49,569 nucleotides of DNA from JBDRCU01 sp043821485 (lineage in GTDB: Bacteria; Patescibacteriota; Minisyncoccia; 2-02-FULL-40-12; IGHO2-01-FULL-4-A), in the NCBI GenBank assembly GCA_043821485.1, contig JBDRCU010000033.1:1-49569 (forward strand). Direction: 5' to 3'. The stretch's first letter is position 1, and each line of letters opens with the position of its first letter. The notes beneath the pieces were generated by a model that saw only the letters and a program-made list of their open reading frames with translations, was not told the origin of the DNA and made no database searches. Below are positions 43,722-49,569 of this stretch, piece by piece. The translations under genes were made by a program, and so were the position numbers.

Positions 43722-44816
43722 TTATAACAGTGGAGGCAGCTTTGAGTCGATAAGAAAGATAATAACTCCGATGATTGCGCCTATTGCTGACACTGCCCAA
43801 AAACGCATAGTAACAGTGGATTCATGCCATCCGCGTGCTTCAAAATGATGATGTATGGGTGTTGAAAGAAAAATCTTCTTACCTTTACGCAATTTCTTAG
43901 ACGAAACTTGCAAGATCACCGATCCTGATTCAATTACAAAAATAATTCCAATTGGAATAAGTAGAATGGGTGCATTGGTTAACATAGCAATGACACCAAT
44001 CACAACGCCAAGAGACATGGCACCGGTATCCCCCATAAATATCTTTGCAGGAAAAATGTTATGCCATAAAAATGCAATAAGCGCTCCACTGATTGCAGCA
44101 ATGAATACAACAAGATCCATCCGCCCCTGTACAAATGCAATAACGCCATAAGCACCAAACATTGTCAAAAATACTCCTGATGACAATCCATCCAATCCAT
44201 CTGTTTCGTTCGCAGAGAATGCAGTAGACATAATAACTAATATGAAGAAAAGGAAATACCACGGTCCAATAACATAGTCTCCAAGAAAGGGAACGTTAAT
44301 AGTGTCAAAATCTAATTTAAAATAGAACCACCATGCGCCGAAAACAGAAATCAAAGTATAGAGAAAAATTCTAACTTTCATTCGAAGTCCCCCTCCATTC
44401 GGTCCTTTGCGAAGCGCGCCAAAAAGATCATCTATCCATCCAAGAATTCCTGCAACCAGCAGCATTCCAAGGGGAACCCATGTCTGACCTCTAGACAGGA
44501 AATTAAATTTTGACCAGTCTCCCCCAACGATATCCGACAAGAACCAGACCGCTAAAGTTACAATTGCAACAGTAGCCCAAATCAATACTCCTCCCATTAT
44601 AGGAGTTCCTTCTTTATGTTTATGGAGTTCATGAAAGACAGGTGCGTGGCCGGAGGGCTTAATCTGTTTCCCAACTTTATAGTGGGCAAGGATTCTCAAC
44701 CATAGAGGCGTCAATAACATTGTTAAAAAAAACGTTACAGTAAGTACTGCAAAAACTCGAACAACATTAAATACTGTAAGAAAATCTCCCCCGGGGAATG
44801 TAGATGCTATTTCCAT
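43722..44816 (-). CDS. mraY: Phospho-MurNAc-pentapeptide translocase MraY
   Basis: Makes lipid I from UDP-MurNAc-pentapeptide and undecaprenyl phosphate in the membrane. 364 residues, about ten helices, with HKEGTPIMGGVLIW near 70, NETDGLDGLSSG, the MGDTGAMSLG motif and PIHHHFEARGWHE. Complete. It overlaps dacA by 10 nt and is followed closely by ftsW. Confidence 0.96.
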   Translation of the reverse strand: MEIASTFPGGDFLTVFNVVRVFAVLTVTFFLTMLLTPLWLRILAHYKVGKQIKPSGHAPVFHELHKHKEGTPIMGGVLIWATVAIVTLAVWFLSDIVGGDWSKFNFLSRGQTWVPLGMLLVAGILGWIDDLFGALRKGPNGGGLRMKVRIFLYTLISVFGAWWFYFKLDFDTINVPFLGDYVIGPWYFLFFILVIMSTAFSANETDGLDGLSSGVFLTMFGAYGVIAFVQGRMDLVVFIAAISGALIAFLWHNIFPAKIFMGDTGAMSLGVVIGVIAMLTNAPILLIPIGIIFVIESGSVILQVSSKKLRKGKKIFLSTPIHHHFEARGWHESTVTMRFWAVSAIGAIIGVIIFLIDSKLPPLL

Positions 44817-45763
44817 GTATGTGCGTTTTTAACCCAATTAATTAATGTTTGCGTCTCGCCAAAACGATCCTCTGCACCCAATACAACTGTTATAATCGCA
44901 TCCTTACCGTCGTTAACATCAACTACTAATGCAAGCGTTCCCAATGCTCCCTCTGTTCTGCCTGTCTTCCCTCCTATGATATTCGAAACAATACCAAGCA
45001 ATCTATTCGTATTATTTAATTTATGTACCAATTTGCCATCTAATGATGCAACTTCATCATTCTCGGTCGCAAGTATTTCCCAGATTTCAGGATAGTTATT
45101 TACATATCTGACCAAAGTCACAACATCGCTTGCTGTTGAATAAGTAGCACCATCGTCAAGCCCTGCAGGATCATTAAAGTGCGTATTGTCCATGCCAATG
45201 TCATGCGCCTTTTCATTCATGAGATCAACAATCTCATAACCGGTCTTTGCAATCTCTGTTGAAAACACTGACGCAGCATCATTCGCAGAATTTATCAGCA
45301 TTACTTTTAACAGATCCCGCCCGAGTATCTGCTCTCCTCTATACAGATCCGCTCCCAGTCCATCAACATTTAAATCCTGCGCTGATATTGTATAGATACT
45401 ATCTAGGTCGAGATTCTCTGTAATTACTACAGCTGTCATTAATTTAGTGATTGAAGCTATAGGCATCTGCTCATCAGGATTTAATGCATACAAAGTCCTA
45501 CCCGAACGTATATCGTGGACAATTGCGGCACGAGCATCAATAATGGGTTCTGAAATATTAAAATCACGAATTGGAAGATAATTAATATTTGCCGGCGAAA
45601 GAATAAATGCCTGCGCTGAACGAACTATTAGTCTTGGGGTTTCGATAGCAGAATTATAATTTTCTACTTCTTGAGCAACTGAACGCTCCTCAAAGAACAT
45701 GAAACCAATAAGCGCAAGCACTACAATAAGGGAGGCTCCGATTATAACTAATGGACCTTTCAT
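44807..45763 (-). CDS. dacA: D-alanyl-D-alanine carboxypeptidase (S11, PBP5-like)
   Basis: Trims the last D-Ala from peptidoglycan stem peptides. 318 residues: an N-terminal membrane anchor/signal helix (about 4-23), then S104-I-T-K107, S159-A-N161 and K266-T-G268 as the three active-site motifs. The C-terminal membrane-anchor domain of PBP5 is absent, so the N-terminal helix probably holds it at the membrane. It starts at the last base of aspS and overlaps mraY. Confidence 0.9.
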   Translation of the reverse strand: MKGPLVIIGASLIVVLALIGFMFFEERSVAQEVENYNSAIETPRLIVRSAQAFILSPANINYLPIRDFNISEPIIDARAAIVHDIRSGRTLYALNPDEQMPIASITKLMTAVVITENLDLDSIYTISAQDLNVDGLGADLYRGEQILGRDLLKVMLINSANDAASVFSTEIAKTGYEIVDLMNEKAHDIGMDNTHFNDPAGLDDGATYSTASDVVTLVRYVNNYPEIWEILATENDEVASLDGKLVHKLNNTNRLLGIVSNIIGGKTGRTEGALGTLALVVDVNDGKDAIITVVLGAEDRFGETQTLINWVKNAHTWK

Positions 45764-47181
45764 TATTTTTCAACTTTTTTAACTTGTATACTTAATTCGT
45801 CTAATTGTTTCTTGGATACATCTGTTGGTGCATCCATAACAGCTGTGCGTCCAGAACCTTCTGCCGGAAATGCCATTACTTCGCGTACACTGGCCTCGCC
45901 AAGCAAAACCATTAACATCCTGTCTGCTCCCGGTGCTATACCGCCATGAGGAGGCACGCCATATTCAAACGCTTTCAAAAGATGTTCAAAGTCTTTCTTC
46001 TGCTCATCGCTAAATCCTATGAGTTCGAAAATTTTATTCTGAATTTTCGAATCATGAATTCTAATACTTCCTCCTCCAATTTCATGACCATTTAAGATTA
46101 AATCATGCTGGAGCCCGCGTACTTTAGAAGGATCTTTATCGAGCAATTCAACATCATCAGGATGAGGAGCTGTAAACATATGATGCGATGGAGCGAACTT
46201 CGCGCCTCCTGAACCATGGAAGAAATCTTCATCAGTCTGTTCTACAAAAAGAGGGAAGTCAGTTACCCATGCAAATGCAAGTTCATTAGGATCATTTTTA
46301 TCTTTTCTCAAATCAGGCTTATCACTCCCGTATTTTTCCATAGACTCTTTATGACTAAGCCTCGGCCAAGGTTTACTTGATATTTTTTTGTCTAGAAAAA
46401 CTTCTAAAACCATTTTTGTAAACATCTCTTCAGTGAATTTCAAAATATCTTCCTGTTCAACAAAGCTCATTTCAACATCAAGCTGCGTAAACTCTCCAAA
46501 TGCTCTGTCTGCCCTATTATCTTCATCTCTGAAACAACGAGCAAATTGAAAATATTTTTCAAAACCAGCCACCATAAGAAGTTGCTTATACTGCTGTGGT
46601 GCTTGAGGCAAAGCATAGAATTTGCCCGGATGCAGACGCGATGGCACAAGAAAATCACGAGACCCTTCCGGAGTGGATTTTGTCAGTATCGGCGTCTCTA
46701 TTTCCATAAATCCCTTATCGCTCAAATAATTTCTCAAAAATCTAAACATCTCATGCCTTTGTCTCATAATTTTCTGCATACGTCCACGGCGAAGATCAAG
46801 ATATCGATATTTAAGACGTAATTCCTCATTGATGCCTTTTCCGTCATCACCTATTTCGAATGGTGGAGTTTCTGCTTCGCTTATTATCTTAAGTTCTTCA
46901 GGCTGAAGTTCTACTTTGCCAGTTTCAATATCAGCATTTACCATATTCTCCGGACGTTCAGCCACTTTACCCCGTACGCGAATCACCCACTCTGGACGAA
47001 GCTTATCAGCGGTATCATGAAGTTCACCCGGAGCAAAAACAACCTGTATAATTCCAGATCTGTCGCGTAAATCAATGAAGATAAGTTTCCCGTGATCTCG
47101 ACGAGTATCCACCCAGCCAAAAAGATCCACAGTCTCACCTACCTTATGAGCTGTTTCGACAATGTCTAATTTCTTTGTCAT
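45763..47181 (-). CDS. aspS: Aspartyl-tRNA synthetase, bacterial type without GAD domain
   Basis: Class II synthetase for tRNA-Asp (possibly also tRNA-Asn). OB domain at about 17-105, motif 2 FRDEDNRADRAFGEF and motif 3 GIAPGADRMLMVLLG. At 472 residues it is some 115 shorter than usual: after YGSDKPDLR a short linker leads directly to FAWVTDFPLF, where bacterial enzymes insert the GAD domain. The flanks are clearly bacterial in type, so this is a deletion rather than an archaeal enzyme. Confidence 0.94.
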   Translation of the reverse strand: MTKKLDIVETAHKVGETVDLFGWVDTRRDHGKLIFIDLRDRSGIIQVVFAPGELHDTADKLRPEWVIRVRGKVAERPENMVNADIETGKVELQPEELKIISEAETPPFEIGDDGKGINEELRLKYRYLDLRRGRMQKIMRQRHEMFRFLRNYLSDKGFMEIETPILTKSTPEGSRDFLVPSRLHPGKFYALPQAPQQYKQLLMVAGFEKYFQFARCFRDEDNRADRAFGEFTQLDVEMSFVEQEDILKFTEEMFTKMVLEVFLDKKISSKPWPRLSHKESMEKYGSDKPDLRKDKNDPNELAFAWVTDFPLFVEQTDEDFFHGSGGAKFAPSHHMFTAPHPDDVELLDKDPSKVRGLQHDLILNGHEIGGGSIRIHDSKIQNKIFELIGFSDEQKKDFEHLLKAFEYGVPPHGGIAPGADRMLMVLLGEASVREVMAFPAEGSGRTAVMDAPTDVSKKQLDELSIQVKKVEK

Positions 47182-47219
47182 TACTTTAGAATACTACAAA
47201 AAGCGCCTTAATCAAAATA

Positions 47220-47891
47220 CTAGCCCTCCTGCTTCAATTCGTCTCTATACTCCAACCACTCTTCCTTCGTAATAGGGTCATCCTTCTTTTCAAGAGGCAG
47301 AAAGAATGTAGCTATTACTGCTCCTACTAAATTAAATAATAAATCTAATGCATTACTCGTATAACTTCCTACAGGAGCATCAAGGAATGTTGCAGCAAAA
47401 AATTCTACAACTTCAATCACTGCTCCAACACCAGAAACAATAAGGATCATCATGACATAGAACATGGTTCGTCCAAGTCGCGTATCAAGCAAACGCTGAT
47501 GCAACATGTATGGTTTGAGAAATGTATATGAAATTATTACATTCACAAACATAAACATCATATGCAAAACATCCTGATACTTCAGTATGTTTGGAATCAA
47601 AACCAAATTCATCAATGTATCACCATGTACAGATATGACTCCGCCTCCCAAAGCAAGAAATCCCAATATACTTAAACTTGTCACAGCTCGTTGAGGAAGA
47701 TAATAGTTCATGTATACACGAGGCTGGTAGTGAAGGAATATATAGACGAATGCACCAAGAGCTAAAGTATAGAAGAAGAATTCAGCATTCCCCGTCCATA
47801 GAGTAATAACAGCAAAAACAGAAAGATATATAAAAGTAATATATCCTATCGAACGGATATACGATTGTACTGGAATTTTAGTTTTGGCCAT
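47220..47891 (-). CDS. DUF2238 (YjdF-like) membrane protein
   Basis: 223 residues, about six membrane helices and a charged C-terminal tail (KEEWLEYRDELKQEG). The stretch GVGAVIEVVEFFAATFLD followed by SNALDLLFNLVGAVIATF matches the acidic-residue pattern of the DUF2238/YjdF family, whose role is unknown. The ATG overlaps the previous stop by 1 nt, so it is coupled to the 239-residue protein upstream. Confidence 0.7.
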   Translation of the reverse strand: MAKTKIPVQSYIRSIGYITFIYLSVFAVITLWTGNAEFFFYTLALGAFVYIFLHYQPRVYMNYYLPQRAVTSLSILGFLALGGGVISVHGDTLMNLVLIPNILKYQDVLHMMFMFVNVIISYTFLKPYMLHQRLLDTRLGRTMFYVMMILIVSGVGAVIEVVEFFAATFLDAPVGSYTSNALDLLFNLVGAVIATFFLPLEKKDDPITKEEWLEYRDELKQEG

Positions 47892-48610
47892 TACAGATTC
47901 TTATCAATCTTTTTGAGTATTTCGTCTGCTATCGGACTCTGATCTAAATCCATTCCTACATCTGTAACCTGCACCCAGAAATCATCTCTAAACATTACCT
48001 TCAAGTGTGCGTCTGAATCCTCTAAAACAGTATACCCACGATCAATGTCTTCTATCTTAATACTTGCCCCAGGCATTAATGAATCTAATTCTTTATAGTA
48101 ATCCTCATATTTTTCGAATGACGCAAATGGTCCCCCTCCAGAGGTGACACGGCCAACGACTATAACAATCATATAATTACCTGCGCCATTAGAAAGTTCT
48201 GTATCAGATACATACCCGCATTCAGGACTAAATTCCATACCAGGAAGAGGAGGAGTCGCCTGGCCTGTCTGCAAGATACTGTCATTCTGACTATACTCAA
48301 TCCCTCTTATATCCTCCGTTATATCGTTAAGCTGACTCAATGTGATGAGATCACTGCATGAATCAATTGAAGACGAATCATTATTTCTGTCGCTATCATC
48401 ATCGTTAGCAGGAGTTTCGTCTGCCATCTGGTCATCACTCTCATCTGAATCCGAAGAAAACACTCCCAAGAACCAAAGCCCAGCTATAATTGCGATAATT
48501 ACGATAACCACAATCAATATTTTTAATCCTGAACCACCCGAAGATCCTCCGACACTTGGCACGGGCGCTTGCACAGGTTGCTCTGCTGGCTGCATATTAT
48601 CTTGTTCCAT
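47891..48610 (-). CDS. Unrecognised membrane-anchored extracytoplasmic protein
   Basis: 239 residues: Pro/Gln-rich cytoplasmic start (MQPAEQPVQAPVPSVGG), one membrane helix (about 29-51), an acidic Asp/Ser-rich linker (about 52-82) and an outer domain with two cysteines (near 84 and 132) that could form a disulphide. No family recognised; general layout is like lipoprotein-type surface proteins, without a lipobox. It precedes the DUF2238 gene in the same unit. Confidence 0.7.
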   Translation of the reverse strand: MEQDNMQPAEQPVQAPVPSVGGSSGGSGLKILIVVIVIIAIIAGLWFLGVFSSDSDESDDQMADETPANDDDSDRNNDSSSIDSCSDLITLSQLNDITEDIRGIEYSQNDSILQTGQATPPLPGMEFSPECGYVSDTELSNGAGNYMIVIVVGRVTSGGGPFASFEKYEDYYKELDSLMPGASIKIEDIDRGYTVLEDSDAHLKVMFRDDFWVQVTDVGMDLDQSPIADEILKKIDKNL

Positions 48611-48702
48611 AATAAAATAGTTATTAAGTTCTAATACCTAATTTCCCTTGATTTCAGAACCCAAGTCAAGCAAAAAAGAAAAAACTGTTTTATCCGCCCA
48701 TC

Positions 48703-48732
48703 GGGACTCGGACCCAGAACCTCTCGCTTAAA
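48703..48732 (-). repeat. Duplicated 3' half of tRNA-Lys (tRNA remnant)
   Basis: This stretch matches 48758-48787 of the tRNA-Lys gene at 29 of 30 positions. It covers the anticodon 3' arm, variable region and T arm, lying 55 nt downstream of the real gene with no 5' half. Such 3'-end copies are typical of integrase attachment sites, or result from local tandem duplication. Confidence 0.75.
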
Positions 48733-48747
48733 TAGAATGTCTCATTG

Positions 48748-48820
48748 TGGGCCGCCTGGGACTCGAACCCAGAACCTCTCGCTTAAAAGGCGATTGCTCT
48801 ACCAGTTGAGCTAGCAGCCC
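48748..48820 (-). tRNA. tRNA-Lys (anticodon TTT)
   Basis: Folds as a full cloverleaf: acceptor stem GGGCTGC with GCGGCCC (one G-U), D arm GCTC..GAGC, anticodon loop CTTTTAA with TTT at 34-36, and T arm CTGGG-TTCGAGT-CCCAG. The discriminator is A and CCA is not encoded. It lies 16 nt downstream of the adenosyltransferase gene. Confidence 0.95.
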
Positions 48821-48836
48821 ATTATATATTATACCA

Positions 48837-49409
48837 TCACTGCGGATACTTCGGATGTTCCATCTTTATCTTTGATCTATATTGAACCAACCTAGCAAGC
48901 GCAAATAAAAAACTCGACAACCTATTTATATACTGAACTGCATCCGAATCAATCTTTTTCTTTTTTGAAAATGTTACCCACATTCTTTCAAGTTTCCGTG
49001 CAAGAGTACGCGCAACATCAAGCCGTGCTATCAATTCATTTCCCCCAGGAATTATGAAAGCTTTAATAGCAGGTATTGTTTCGTCTATTTTCTTAATCTC
49101 TGTTTCCAGATACTTCGTATGCTTCTTGCTTATCTTCACTTTAGGCTTTAAACCCATTCCAAGCGAAGCAATCTGCGCCTGAACCACAAATAGATGTTCC
49201 TGAACTGTTTTTAATGAGCATTCAACACGATCAAGCATCTTTATCCTCTTGTCTATCTTATCTGCTTCAACTCTACACAAACCCAGCCAAGCACTCAATT
49301 CATCCACTCCGCCAAGCACTTCAAAAAATACATCATCCTTCCTTAACTCGCATTTACCGAGCTTACTCGTACCTCCATCTCCTGCACCAGTGTAAAACTT
49401 GGTCTTCAT
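48837..49409 (-). CDS. Cob(I)alamin adenosyltransferase, PduO type
   Basis: 190-residue helical enzyme that moves the adenosyl group of ATP to cob(I)alamin. Seen: N-terminal TGAGDGGTSKLG (7-18; usual TGDGG), VDELSAWLGLCR (36-47), FIIPGGNELIARLDVARTLARKLER near 115-140 with the conserved arginines, and YINRLSSFLFALAR near 161-174. Complete. No cobalamin synthesis gene or B12-dependent enzyme is in the window, so it would serve salvaged cobalamin. Confidence 0.88.
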   Translation of the reverse strand: MKTKFYTGAGDGGTSKLGKCELRKDDVFFEVLGGVDELSAWLGLCRVEADKIDKRIKMLDRVECSLKTVQEHLFVVQAQIASLGMGLKPKVKISKKHTKYLETEIKKIDETIPAIKAFIIPGGNELIARLDVARTLARKLERMWVTFSKKKKIDSDAVQYINRLSSFLFALARLVQYRSKIKMEHPKYPQ

Positions 49410-49569
49410 CTACCTTTTTTACCATAAAAAAGCAGATATGACAACTGAAGATGCTACTTGTGGTAATTTTTTCTTTAATTAGCTAGAGAATAAACGATCT
49501 GCAAATTTGTAGCATATTGCGGGACTTTTAGATATACTCTAAGAATAGTCCTGAAAAATTATTCTCTCT

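Noticed and set aside
49485..49567. Nine-base inverted repeat AGAGAATAA/TTATTCTCT near the right edge
   Set aside because: Short and AT-rich with a 65-nt spacing; likely by chance, and the window ends there.

Overview
The window reads as part of a small AT-rich genome of a Candidate Phyla Radiation (Patescibacteria, Parcubacteria-like) bacterium. This is inferred from tightly packed overlapping genes, trimmed aminoacyl-tRNA synthetases (ProRS without its editing insertion, AspRS without the GAD domain), a dense set of cell-wall genes next to very little metabolism, and several families typical of that group. TGA is used as a stop codon, so the code is standard.

Layout, left to right, minus strand unless stated. 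0.1-5.6 kb: PolB-type exonuclease, tgt, a cation P-type ATPase and a Ca2+/Na+ antiporter. 5.7-8.6 kb: groEL and groES under a CIRCE operator, then murI with an N-terminal frameshift. 8.7-11.8 kb (+): two PMT-type membrane glycosyltransferases. 11.8-16.5 kb: lysS-serS-alr-ftsQ. 16.5-21.2 kb: mreB-mreC-mreD-mrdA, then greA. 21.2-21.65 kb: a long structured RNA with a consensus promoter and a terminator, just ahead of mreB. 21.6-25.4 kb: delta prime-frr-rseP-proS. 26.2-30.9 kb: mgtC, an amino-acid permease, an O-antigen-ligase-like protein, a half-size MFS protein and murG. 31.0-33.4 kb: lon behind a perfect CIRCE. 36.0-39.9 kb: a coiled-coil protein, murE, a presenilin-type GxGD protease and a beta-CASP nuclease. 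40.0-41.5 kb: ruvA-femX. 42.3 kb (+): rpsT. 42.6-47.2 kb: aspS-dacA-mraY-ftsW, with ftsW frameshifted. 47.2-49.4 kb: two membrane proteins, tRNA-Lys with a duplicated 3' half, and a cobalamin adenosyltransferase.

Set into this background are short, more GC-rich units at 25.4-26.2, 33.9-36.0 and 41.5-42.3 kb. Most have their own sigma70-like promoter, a strong GGAGG-type ribosome site, one or two short ORFs I cannot name, and a strong hairpin. The native genes mostly lack strong Shine-Dalgarno sites, so these units look like recently acquired or independently evolving cassettes. One of them carries an orotate phosphoribosyltransferase-like gene behind a possible attenuator.

Together the genes cover much of peptidoglycan synthesis (D-Glu, D-Ala, MurE, MraY, MurG, SEDS polymerase, PBP2, FemX, carboxypeptidase) and the rod-shape machinery. 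Beside these sit stress chaperones and protease under what looks like one HrcA regulon. The most interesting items are the structured RNA ahead of mreB, the cassette-like small ORFs, the altered DKTGT motif of the P-type ATPase, and the single-base frameshifts in ftsW and murI.
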